Part shown: positions 45,191 to 53,851 of the stretch, in pieces | Layout: each line of letters opens with the position of its first letter | Position numbering within the stretch: position 1 is the first letter of the stretch | Source of the DNA: Shimazuella kribbensis DSM 45090 | GTDB lineage: Bacteria; Bacillota; Bacilli; Thermoactinomycetales; Thermoactinomycetaceae | Length of the DNA stretch: 64,000 nucleotides | Assembly: GCF_000428065.1 (NCBI RefSeq) | Contig: NZ_ATZF01000002.1 | Coordinates: forward strand, 248,001 to 312,000 | Direction: 5' to 3' | Translations under genes and position numbers: made by a program | Notes under the pieces: model-generated | Databases searched by the model: none | What the model was told of the DNA's origin: nothing | Seen by the model: the letters and a program-made list of their open reading frames with translations, nothing else

Positions 45191-45793
45191 TTAGGATAGT
45201 TCTTCTTTTATATTGTCTGTGGTGATTCCATTCCAATAGACGCGCCAGACTTGCTCGACACGCTTTTTAAACTTGTCAACAGGATAAATTAACAATTCCC
45301 AAAAGATACCGTCAATTAAACAAAGAAAGGAAGCAATTAAATCATCGACTGATTGATCTTTTACTACTCCCTGAGTTATTCCTTGTGAAAAAATGTCTTT
45401 AAGTATATTACAAAGTATATCTTCCATCTCACTAAAGGTTATCTTCAGTTCATCCGTTAAAGCAGGAGGAAGGAAAATGGTAAATTTCGCAAACAACATC
45501 GTTTTTTCGGGACTACTTAATTGGTAATGACAAAGCTCTTTTATAATTTGATGAAGCTTGTCCTTAACTGATCCATTTGTTAAATTGTCGATGGAATCCT
45601 TGATATATAGGTAATAATCTTGCAACAAATCTTTGTAAACAACCATAAAGAGGTCTTCCTTACTTTTGTAAAAAGCGTAAATGGAAGGGGTTTTGATCCC
45701 AACCTCTTTCGCAATGCTGGAGAGAGTTGTACGTTCATAACCTTTCTCTGCCAATTGCCTGCAGGCAACTTCTTTAATTTTGTTTTTCGTCAT
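45191..45793 (-). CDS. TetR/AcrR family transcriptional regulator
   Basis: A 200-residue TetR protein with HTH at about residues 20-48 (TTLSSIAKEVGIKTPSIYAF). It is transcribed in the same direction as, and upstream of, the permease-DUF917-HyuA genes and is the likely regulator of this cluster. A 19-bp palindrome stands immediately before its start, pointing to autoregulation. Confidence 0.9.
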   Translation of the reverse strand: MTKNKIKEVACRQLAEKGYERTTLSSIAKEVGIKTPSIYAFYKSKEDLFMVVYKDLLQDYYLYIKDSIDNLTNGSVKDKLHQIIKELCHYQLSSPEKTMLFAKFTIFLPPALTDELKITFSEMEDILCNILKDIFSQGITQGVVKDQSVDDLIASFLCLIDGIFWELLIYPVDKFKKRVEQVWRVYWNGITTDNIKEELS

Positions 45794-45803
45794 CTAACCA
45801 CCA

Positions 45804-45822
45804 CCTAACTAATTTAGTTAGG
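45804..45822. promoter_or_regulatory. 19-bp palindrome, likely TetR operator
   Basis: CCTAACTAA-T-TTAGTTAGG is a 9-1-9 palindrome 11 bases upstream of the TetR start. It is a classic TetR-family half-site arrangement. Confidence 0.65.
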
Positions 45823-46311
45823 CTTATCTTATTCGTTTTTTTGATAATAATCAATATTTGGATGTATTTGTCAGTCGAGTAAGTCATATTCCTCTGAAGC
45901 CATTTCCTTCTTGAGGAAATAACACATACCCATCAAGCTAAAAAACAGTCCCTCTAAAATAAAAAACAGAAAGCCAAAACCCCTTATATATCAAGGGGTT
46001 TTGGCTTTCGTTAAATGAGTGTCGATTATACTTCCATATTAAATATAGGTGTTTCCTTGGGTTTACTCTGGGTCACATAAGTGCATGAAGTCCCGTGTTT
46101 CAAGGGTTTGTGTTCACTTATGTGTATGTGGGAGAGCCCAAGGATTTTTAGTGTGTGGGCAAAATGTGGTCAATTGGGTTGGGTGTGTCAGGAAAGACTT
46201 ATCTCTTTATTTGATGATTCCTTTAAAAGTTTATCCGGAATTGTTTCATTCATTCTTTGGAGTAATAATTTAAACGTTTCCCTGTCTAAGAAATTCTAAA
46301 GTCAGTAATTT
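45823..46311. other. Intergenic region containing repeat A copy 2
   Basis: Apart from the repeat at 45969-46038, which carries a strong hairpin, no gene is supported. The plus-strand frames here lack ribosome sites. Confidence 0.45.
45969..46038 (+). repeat. Dispersed repeat A, copy 2, with perfect hairpin
   Basis: Matches 40196-40266 in sequence and orientation. Here the hairpin is perfect over 16 bp (45970-45985 with 45993-46008), followed by the shared GAGTGTCGATTATACTTCCA. The two copies bracket the second Hyu-like cluster as direct repeats. Confidence 0.75.
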
Positions 46312-46509
46312 CTATTCAGATGATGTTCTCTCTTCTGCACTTTGTGCCCAAGTAGAAACCTTGTCAGCAAGTTCATCGAACGACTCAGAAAAAGGATAAT
46401 TTCTATCAAAAATATGATTCACCTCATTATAATGCATGTTTATAAACTCGTTTAATTCTTGAAAAGCTCTATTCAACTCTTGAATTTTGTCTTTTGCTTT
46501 TTCTTCCAT
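46312..46509 (-). CDS. Small acidic helical protein
   Basis: A 65-residue protein, MEEKAKDKIQELNRAFQELN and onward, almost wholly charged and helical, probably coiled-coil, with a Ser/Glu-rich end. GAGGAG lies 9 bases before the ATG. It stands by itself between repeat A and the pPIWI-RE island, transcribed in the same direction as the island. I do not recognise it; a small accessory factor is possible but unsupported. Confidence 0.6.
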   Translation of the reverse strand: MEEKAKDKIQELNRAFQELNEFINMHYNEVNHIFDRNYPFSESFDELADKVSTWAQSAEERTSSE

Positions 46510-46844
46510 TTTTCATTCTCCTCATCTTGGATTTAATTGTCTCATCGAAACAAGCAGACAAAAACTACCTGTCTAATTCATTTTAAATATAATTCTTAAG
46601 CTCTTGCTTTGGATTAGTAATCAAATTGCAATTCAATTTATTTTTGTAAAACACACTTATCTCTTAATTGCTTTTAAAAATGTTAGCAAAAAAATAGGCC
46701 ATATGCAAAATTTCATTGTTTTAGGAATCATAATAATCATTGTATCAGGAAAGAAGTTAGAACTAAAACTAAATAATCATCAATCACATTAATACATCGA
46801 ATTGAATGTTATCAGATAATGCGGCACTCTTAATTCTATATCAT
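46510..46844. other. AT-rich gap between the small protein and pPIWI-RE
   Basis: About 335 bases with no gene and no clear terminator for the pPIWI-RE operon. Confidence 0.35.
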
Positions 46845-49256
46845 CTAACTTTTAATCAAGTATTTGTTTGCTATTAAAGTAGCTTCAATATATTTTCCAA
46901 CTGTAAATACCCTGTGAAGAGGTGCAGGATAAATTGTATGTTTATTGAAAGTTAAATTTGCACGTCTCCAATAGTGAAGTTGTGTAATTGCGTCTTCAAT
47001 TTCAGTTTCCTCCCATTCGTTCCCCATAGATAGGTACTCTACCAGATTCGGTTGAACAATTGGTTCTTTAGGGTTTGTAACTTTGGTGAAAAGGGTTGCT
47101 ACTTGAGCAGTGTCAGATTTTTGGGATAAGCTATAATATACTCCGTCATGTGAAATAAAAAGACCAGTATCAAAGCAATAATCTTTTCCTACCACTCGAT
47201 TATGATAATCTGATACATATTCCCCCGTAGTCATCCTTACAATACGAAGTCTTCCTCTTTGATTCTGTAATTCCGGTCTATTGAATTTCCAATTTCCTGA
47301 GATTAAATGTTTGTCTTGAACAGAAGGATAAAGCCTTGAAAGTGGCATACGGTCGAAAAGCACATACCATATACCTGATTGCTGCTTTAACACATCAACT
47401 ATAGACTTTTCAATAAATGATTCCTTTTGTTGTGCTAAGTTACTAACAGACAAACTTCTGGTTAAACCATCTTTTTCTGTTATTAGTTCGGGTAAAGAAC
47501 GCCAAACTCCATCATCACCTTCAATTCTAAAAGAAACCACACCATCATTATATTTGGATAAGAGGACTCTATTCTGATTGGAATACTTATTCGTAGTAAA
47601 CGCGCTAATAAATAGCCAGTTCTTTTTTTGATCTGCCTTTTTAAGATTATTTGTAAACATTCCAAGATCACTTAACAAGTCTAGCAATACACTTTTGGAT
47701 CTATGTTCTGGATTTTTTTCATTTTCAGGATATATAAATTGGGTTAATTGTCCTAATTCACGAAAAGATACACGAAGTGCATTTTTAGGATCTAAAGAAG
47801 GATTAGCAATCCAAGTATTTTTATGATTTATTTCTACAATAGAAGCGTCTACAGCTGAGATATCCTTTATTTTTCTTTTCATTGCTGAAATCGAACGGTG
47901 TGGATAATCTGGATCAAGATCAAAAACAACTCCACTATCCTGCACATGTTGGAAATTTAACAGAAAATCCCCTTTGTCGGATGTAACTTTAAACTTGCTA
48001 CTATCAAGAGATTGAATTCCTTTTTTTATCTTATCTGTCTGTCTTAATAAACTATCATACATAAATTCAGACATGTGACAGTTTATCGTAATAGAACTAG
48101 CATCATTTCTTACAACAGGAAATGGTTCATAACCATGACCTTTCTCCTTAATTTTCAGGCTTCTAAACTTTGGTATTTGGTTAAGATCAGGAAACACTTG
48201 TTTAAAAATATCCAGAAGTTGTTTTCTTTCAGACAAACCCATTCCCCCTGTTGCAACTTGACCATTCAATGAAGATGCGTACATTGTAGGGTTATATAGT
48301 AGAAGTGCACAGATATCATTGTTTATATCTTGATACTTAGATGGATCATTTAATAACTCATTTATATCAAATGGATGTTCCAAGAACACATTCAGATTTT
48401 TTATATAATTGTGATCACTCCAAGTTAAAAAAGCTTCCTTTTCATTACTTTTCTTCTCTATTGTTAAAGGTATAAATGGACTTAATCCCTGACTTGCAAT
48501 CCGTAACAAAACAGACCCATTCGATTCTCTACTAACCTGCAATGGGGTTGTAATAGGTGTCAATACATATCGATGAGTAGTTGGATGAATATATAAATAT
48601 AGTTTATTTGGTTCTTTTGCTCTAGAATGAATACTAAATTCGATGCCATACGAAAAACCTTTGTATGGGCAAGTCATACAGCCATAACTTTTCCCTTTCA
48701 GCTTTAAAGGATAAAAAGAAAGCTCCCTATCAAATAGTTGAATCCCCATATTCGTTTCTTTATCTTTACTATAGTGCATTGCTTGAAATGGTTTAGCCTG
48801 TAAGGCAAATTCACGAGCAATATATGCTGGTAACCAAGTATAAATATTACCTTTCGTTAGCCCCAGTTCTTCCCAATCAGTTACTTTTTCTACTCTCCTC
48901 CATTCAACATCATCCATGTTCAAAGTATCTGTCACACCAAGCTTCTTAAGATGTCTCTGAAAATGATAGGTAAGAACATCTGGCTTTATCATACTAAAAG
49001 ACACAATCATAGGCTTTACACCATGATAATTAGCTTCATCTAGTCCCATATAAAGCATATCGGGATACTGGCTTGTTAGCTCATTACGTAAACGGGTTAA
49101 AATACCTATTTTTATATGATTTCCAGATTTAGAGTCTGGCCATAATACTTTCTTCCATGATTTTGGAAGATAAAAATAATATATAGGCTCCGAAGGCCAA
49201 TCAAACTCAGTAACATCAAAAACCATGGGTTCTAATTCATGTTGATCATTGATCAT
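46845..49256 (-). CDS. pPIWI-RE family protein (prokaryotic PIWI, RNase H fold)
   Basis: About 803 residues, best matching the pPIWI-RE family, a divergent branch of Argonaute/PIWI proteins with conserved Arg and Glu. The N-terminal 450 residues are the family-specific region, including a YGCMTCPYKG Cys pair. The last 250 are the RNase H-type PIWI module: NWLFISAF, WYVLFDRMPLSRLYP, RGRLRIVRMTTGEY at about 667-680 (candidate R and E), and HYWRRANLTFNKHTIYPAPLH-like ending with GKYI. I start at ATG 49256, with AAAGGAG upstream and an 11-base overlap with the helicase. Family knowledge predicts nucleic-acid-guided defence with the two genes upstream. Confidence 0.85.
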   Translation of the reverse strand: MINDQHELEPMVFDVTEFDWPSEPIYYFYLPKSWKKVLWPDSKSGNHIKIGILTRLRNELTSQYPDMLYMGLDEANYHGVKPMIVSFSMIKPDVLTYHFQRHLKKLGVTDTLNMDDVEWRRVEKVTDWEELGLTKGNIYTWLPAYIAREFALQAKPFQAMHYSKDKETNMGIQLFDRELSFYPLKLKGKSYGCMTCPYKGFSYGIEFSIHSRAKEPNKLYLYIHPTTHRYVLTPITTPLQVSRESNGSVLLRIASQGLSPFIPLTIEKKSNEKEAFLTWSDHNYIKNLNVFLEHPFDINELLNDPSKYQDINNDICALLLYNPTMYASSLNGQVATGGMGLSERKQLLDIFKQVFPDLNQIPKFRSLKIKEKGHGYEPFPVVRNDASSITINCHMSEFMYDSLLRQTDKIKKGIQSLDSSKFKVTSDKGDFLLNFQHVQDSGVVFDLDPDYPHRSISAMKRKIKDISAVDASIVEINHKNTWIANPSLDPKNALRVSFRELGQLTQFIYPENEKNPEHRSKSVLLDLLSDLGMFTNNLKKADQKKNWLFISAFTTNKYSNQNRVLLSKYNDGVVSFRIEGDDGVWRSLPELITEKDGLTRSLSVSNLAQQKESFIEKSIVDVLKQQSGIWYVLFDRMPLSRLYPSVQDKHLISGNWKFNRPELQNQRGRLRIVRMTTGEYVSDYHNRVVGKDYCFDTGLFISHDGVYYSLSQKSDTAQVATLFTKVTNPKEPIVQPNLVEYLSMGNEWEETEIEDAITQLHYWRRANLTFNKHTIYPAPLHRVFTVGKYIEATLIANKYLIKS

Positions 49257-52200
49257 GGTATTCCAACTCCTTTTTACCTTCTTCCACTTGAAGCATTTTT
49301 TCCAGAGAATCAATAAAAGGTCCATACAATTCTTGAAATAACTCATTTTTTCTGTGTGGGAAGAACAACCGATACCAAGTCTCTAATAGTGAGGGAACAT
49401 CAATATCAGAAGTAAAGCTTTTATCAATATAGATCACACGGGCAGGAGACCCATCACGAATAAGCCGTCCTATCATCTGCCAAATAGGTACAAACAAATA
49501 CCATGCCAAATGTAGCCGATCAGTATCCGATAAACTGCTCCAATAGTCCGGTTTTGCGTACATTGTAGAAAATATAGCGTTGCATCGACGTCTCAGTTCA
49601 GACAATGCATCTTTCCCTACAAATCCTTGCCTTTTAATCGTTTCAGTTATATTAAAAACCCTTCCATGTAAATAAGACAAAATATAGCTTATATCTTTTG
49701 GAGGTGGGTAAGGACGACTAAGGAAAAAAACTGTCCCATATTTTGCTTCATTACTTGTCCCCAATAAATTAACCCCACGATTCATTGCGGATATTGGAGC
49801 AAGAAGAACATCGGTCTCTTTTGCAATTCTTTCAAGCTGATTCCTCGTAATTTGAACGTTTGGATGTGTCACTTTCCTTGCTAATGCCTTAAAGTTCCAC
49901 TTCTGTTTCTCTAATTGCTGATCATCAATAAGGGTAAGAGTATCTTCATATGAATTAGAAACAAGCATTACTCCTTTTTCTTTTTCCCAAGAATGCATCT
50001 CTGCATCAATTAAGCTAGGTAATTGAGTAGCAACTTGTCGCAATGCTATTTTTCTCAATTCTGGTGGTTGCCCAGATATTCGAATAAAGCTACCTGTATT
50101 ATCAACCAATGGCAAAAACTTCTGCTCGAGGGTTGATACCTTTTTATTTGATGTTAATAGCCATGTATGCGGGGTTTTCAAAGCATAGTGAGACGGTATT
50201 GGGGCCAATGTGGTTCCTGAAAGTAAAACAACACCTGGTCCTCTGCTTTCTCCACAATACATAAATAAGTCAGGTAACCGATAAAGCAATGTGCTCCCAA
50301 TCGTTGAATACTCGATCAGTTTAAACACAAATCCATTTTGATTACTATCTTCAACAAGCCTGTAACCATACTTATAACCTAAAATAGGAGTAGGAAGATG
50401 TGGAAGGAGACGATATTTTTGGATTGTCGATGGAAGTTTTAAATTCAGCTCTGGTACATAACTTAATAGATAGGGATAATTATTGGTAATATAAGCAAAA
50501 CTTGCTTCGAACCTGCACAACCATAAATAAAAACGCCACTCACTTTCCAATTGAACTACCTCATACTGATTCAAAATTTTTGTTACTCCCGAAAAGGAGT
50601 ACAAATCTATTTTTTTATCAAGGAATAGTTCAATTTTATCTAACCAATTAGGTAGTTTTCTCCATACTTTTTCTTCTCTATATGGATACTCATTCCACGT
50701 TTGAAGAATCTCTATAAATTTGGTTGCATCTTTTTCTGATGAAAATAGTTTAGTGACTTTGTTAACTATTTTTTTGTACCAGAAGTGTTTAAAAGCTATT
50801 GAACTTTTTAGTTTTCGTTTTAATTTTGGGGATTTCAAGATAACTTGAAATAGATTTCGTGCAGAATCAGCTAATGCATCGCACTTTCTGGCATATGTTG
50901 TTATAAATTCACCATCAGGCTCATAGAACCCATGAATCGCCTCACGTACCTTCCTAACAAAATTTTCGATTAGATATCCACCATCTCCAAATAGGCTTAG
51001 ATCATTGATAAATTGTTCATCAAACGTTTTTTGGACAGCATCCGCTTCATCAACGAAAACAACATCCAACTCTTCATAAAAAAGCTCATATATACTTGGA
51101 TTATCTTTTCTAAGATTCTTGGGGATGGATGAATGGAGTAAACTAGCTGGAGTTGCAATCCAAATATCTGCTTTATCCAGCATTGCTTGTTGCTTATATA
51201 TACCGCAATGTGTTGCCATAGGACATAGTAAAGTCATACTTTTAGTCTTTGTTTTGTATAATCGTTGGCAAGGATAATCATTATTAATCGTTTCATCTCC
51301 AGCTAATGCTTCTGCCAAACATACAGAAGAGATATCTTCAAAACTATCGTCATTGGCAATATCCTCTATAGAGAGATTCGGGCTAGATAAACGTTCTTGT
51401 TCATGTTTCTGACGTTCTGTTTTCCCAATAATAGTCGCAACTCTTAATCCCAAAGCTCTCAGTTCTTCTGTACGTTTCAAAAGATTTGCAACACTCGATT
51501 CAATAAATCCTGCTTTAATTTTCTTTTTTGTCACAAGTTCATAAGTAACTGCCAACATCCATGTAGATTTACCTGCACTCAATCTTCCAAGGATATGTAT
51601 CAAATTAGAAAAATCCAAAGTCATTTGTTGCTGGTTAAGTGATACTAAGTTAAGCCTTTTGAGTCTTTCCACATAACTTGGCTCATAGCCGTTCTGTTGA
51701 AGAACTTTGTCCATTTTCTGACCAATTTTGAGCCAATCTAAATTTGCAGAAAGAGTGATCTTCTTCTTTTTATTTCTTTTTTTCACTTCTGTTTGTTTGT
51801 CATCTACCAAACGTTCCGGTATTTCAAGACTATATAATTCATCTCTTGTTGGGCGATTATACATATATCTTTCTTCTGGTTTAGCAAATTCTATTAGTGT
51901 CTCAACTCGTAGTATTTTCTTTTGTAAGGCAGATTGATAATATTTTATTCTACTCGAACAACAAACAGGATCAACTTTCCGATTCTCTAATCGACCTTCC
52001 CTACTAATTGTATACAAGCAATATTTCTCTTCTACTGCTCTGTACTCTTCTAACGCCTTATTCCATATAGATTTATTTTGAAAATGATTGATAAGCAACC
52101 GCAATCGACGAAAATCATCAATATCTTCCTTATTTGGTAGAACCAATCTTTCCCAACCTTCAAATAAAATACTATAATCTTCAGCATCCCATTCTTGTAA

Positions 52201-52353
52201 GCCATTTATATAACATGTAAATAAAGTAAATTCTGTTTGCAAAAAAACATCACGCTTTTTTTTGCCCTCTTTCGTATCGTCGAAAGGTAATGCCTTAAAA
52301 TAATTCGACCCACTTATTCCTTCAAGAAATGGAATAAAGTCTAACCGACTCAT
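49246..52353 (-). CDS. DinG-like Fe-S superfamily 2 helicase of the pPIWI-RE system
   Basis: A 1035-residue helicase. Walker A is GRLSAGKST at 256-264; four Cys (345, 362, 377, 383) lie between Walker A and the DEAD-type Walker B VFVDEADAV at 433-440, as in the XPD/DinG iron-sulphur domain; motif VI is QMIGRLIRDG near 960. The first 200 residues are a separate N-terminal domain with VDPVCCSSR. This is the helicase partner known from pPIWI-RE three-gene islands. Its ATG overlaps the REase stop, and its stop overlaps the PIWI start, so the three are one translational unit. Confidence 0.88.
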   Translation of the reverse strand: MSRLDFIPFLEGISGSNYFKALPFDDTKEGKKKRDVFLQTEFTLFTCYINGLQEWDAEDYSILFEGWERLVLPNKEDIDDFRRLRLLINHFQNKSIWNKALEEYRAVEEKYCLYTISREGRLENRKVDPVCCSSRIKYYQSALQKKILRVETLIEFAKPEERYMYNRPTRDELYSLEIPERLVDDKQTEVKKRNKKKKITLSANLDWLKIGQKMDKVLQQNGYEPSYVERLKRLNLVSLNQQQMTLDFSNLIHILGRLSAGKSTWMLAVTYELVTKKKIKAGFIESSVANLLKRTEELRALGLRVATIIGKTERQKHEQERLSSPNLSIEDIANDDSFEDISSVCLAEALAGDETINNDYPCQRLYKTKTKSMTLLCPMATHCGIYKQQAMLDKADIWIATPASLLHSSIPKNLRKDNPSIYELFYEELDVVFVDEADAVQKTFDEQFINDLSLFGDGGYLIENFVRKVREAIHGFYEPDGEFITTYARKCDALADSARNLFQVILKSPKLKRKLKSSIAFKHFWYKKIVNKVTKLFSSEKDATKFIEILQTWNEYPYREEKVWRKLPNWLDKIELFLDKKIDLYSFSGVTKILNQYEVVQLESEWRFYLWLCRFEASFAYITNNYPYLLSYVPELNLKLPSTIQKYRLLPHLPTPILGYKYGYRLVEDSNQNGFVFKLIEYSTIGSTLLYRLPDLFMYCGESRGPGVVLLSGTTLAPIPSHYALKTPHTWLLTSNKKVSTLEQKFLPLVDNTGSFIRISGQPPELRKIALRQVATQLPSLIDAEMHSWEKEKGVMLVSNSYEDTLTLIDDQQLEKQKWNFKALARKVTHPNVQITRNQLERIAKETDVLLAPISAMNRGVNLLGTSNEAKYGTVFFLSRPYPPPKDISYILSYLHGRVFNITETIKRQGFVGKDALSELRRRCNAIFSTMYAKPDYWSSLSDTDRLHLAWYLFVPIWQMIGRLIRDGSPARVIYIDKSFTSDIDVPSLLETWYRLFFPHRKNELFQELYGPFIDSLEKMLQVEEGKKELEYHDQ

Positions 52354-53423
52354 ATAGATTTCTCCTTCTCCCCTAACTCTCGGAATAGCTGATTTTCCGA
52401 AACAACCTGAATTCGAAATTTGCTAATTTGAGTGTTTACTTGTTTCAAATAACTAGCATAGCCGTACTCATTAGGAACCACAAATTTTGCTTCATCGGTT
52501 TGAAAAGGTTCACGTTTCAAATCACTTAAGTGGTTAATGTACCCTACTAAATGCCGTGGTTGTCTAAAACATTTGACATCTAAATCTAGATTGCCATTTT
52601 CTAAAAAAATTCGTATATCAAACTCATCTTTATTAGGGTATAGTTCCACTTTATATTTCTCAGATAATCGTTGGTAAATCCTATTTTCTGGCAGTCCTGG
52701 TACTAAGATAAATCTATGGATACCTGAAAGTAGACGATATACTTGATCTTCTGAAGAAAAATCAAATTCGTCTGGTGATTGGAGTGACCATTTAGATAAG
52801 TAGTATCCTTCCATTTCATTACATACATTAGATCGTCCACATCGCCATTGACCATTGTATTTTTTTAAACTCCATCCACAGTATGGACACTTTTTATACA
52901 TATACCATTCATCAAAAGGCTCATAACAAGACAAATATTGCTTTCTTATAAAACTATCTACTATCTTCCCAGCAGTTTCCGTTAATGTTTTTTGATTAAT
53001 GACTGCCAAATCAGGATTTGTTAATAAACTTCTAAAAAGAACATATCCATGTTGCTCATCTTCCTCACGACAATAGGATAAAACTTTTAATACTGGACGT
53101 TCTTGAAAATCCTCTGGTAAACCGTAGGCTTCAAGAAACCATTCTGCTTCACGGCTCAACCCACCTTCTTCCCATAAGGGCGATACTGGATCAAATATAT
53201 CATTTTCACTTAACCATTGTTCTGAAGGTTCTATCAAATAACGTAACCACTCATTTATACCCAAAGCTGGATATTTACCCTTTTGTATTAGGTACTTAGT
53301 TAAACGTTTTCGTGCCACTGTAACTATATCAGGCATAACTAATTTATCTGAGTTTAAATAAGCATTAAACTGGATAAGTGCTCTTACCTGTATATAGATT
53401 AATTCATGTAATTGATTCAACAC
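52350..53423 (-). CDS. REase-fold protein of the pPIWI-RE system with zinc ribbon
   Basis: A 357-residue protein, first gene of the pPIWI-RE operon. A zinc ribbon CPYCGWSLKKYNGQWRCG with a following Cys lies near 178-202. The C-terminal third carries a PD-(D/E)xK nuclease pattern: Asp in NKDEFDIRIF, then LDLDVKCF with the D-x-K pair, then a helix with FVVPNEYGY. This matches the restriction-endonuclease-fold component described with pPIWI-RE. The start is GTG 53423 with AAGGGATG upstream. It would cut target DNA recognised by the PIWI/helicase pair; that is inferred. Confidence 0.82.
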   Translation of the reverse strand: MLNQLHELIYIQVRALIQFNAYLNSDKLVMPDIVTVARKRLTKYLIQKGKYPALGINEWLRYLIEPSEQWLSENDIFDPVSPLWEEGGLSREAEWFLEAYGLPEDFQERPVLKVLSYCREEDEQHGYVLFRSLLTNPDLAVINQKTLTETAGKIVDSFIRKQYLSCYEPFDEWYMYKKCPYCGWSLKKYNGQWRCGRSNVCNEMEGYYLSKWSLQSPDEFDFSSEDQVYRLLSGIHRFILVPGLPENRIYQRLSEKYKVELYPNKDEFDIRIFLENGNLDLDVKCFRQPRHLVGYINHLSDLKREPFQTDEAKFVVPNEYGYASYLKQVNTQISKFRIQVVSENQLFRELGEKEKSI

Positions 53424-53851
53424 TACAACATCCCTTAAGATTTTATTTAGAACGAATCGGATGAATCCTACTCAAATATTCGACGGAATTCCTATTCATC
53501 CTCTGTTGATACCACTTAAGACACTATGAAACAAATTACTTAATAAGTTCAATGCATTTCTTATGGAATCCCCATCATGCCAAATGATTTAAGTGATCGA
53601 GTAAATATTAGTTCAATTGTTTTCAAAAAAGAAAGCAACAGGTGAAAGAAGTTCACCTGCCGCTTAAGTACTAAACCAATCGAGAATAATCATGACTAGA
53701 ATCCAATTATCGAGGAAGACAAACTCATCCTTAATCCACTAGAATGACTATTTGAAAAATTCCTTCCAGATATATCTTTTATAGAATTTGCAACATTTTG
53801 CTTAAATGGTATTCCTGAATTAGGAAATATAGTTCGTTTATTGAATCAAAA
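53424..53851. other. Promoter region of the pPIWI-RE operon and restriction gene end
   Basis: An 8-bp inverted repeat (53459-53466 with 53494-53501) upstream of the REase gene may be an operator. A terminator of the restriction gene lies at 53628-53663. Between 53690 and 53832 the minus strand has a start-less frame, which may be coding debris. Confidence 0.45.
53624..53663 (-). terminator. Terminator of the MvaI-like restriction gene
   Basis: On the minus strand GCGGCAGGTGAA pairs with TTCACCTGTTGC (12 bp with one mismatch) around a 5-nt loop and is followed by TTTCTTTTTTG. Confidence 0.8.

Noticed and set aside
53690-53832. Start-less minus-strand frame after the restriction gene (RTIFPNSGIPFKQN...)
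   Set aside because: No start codon and no recognisable family; possible debris but not supportable as a gene.
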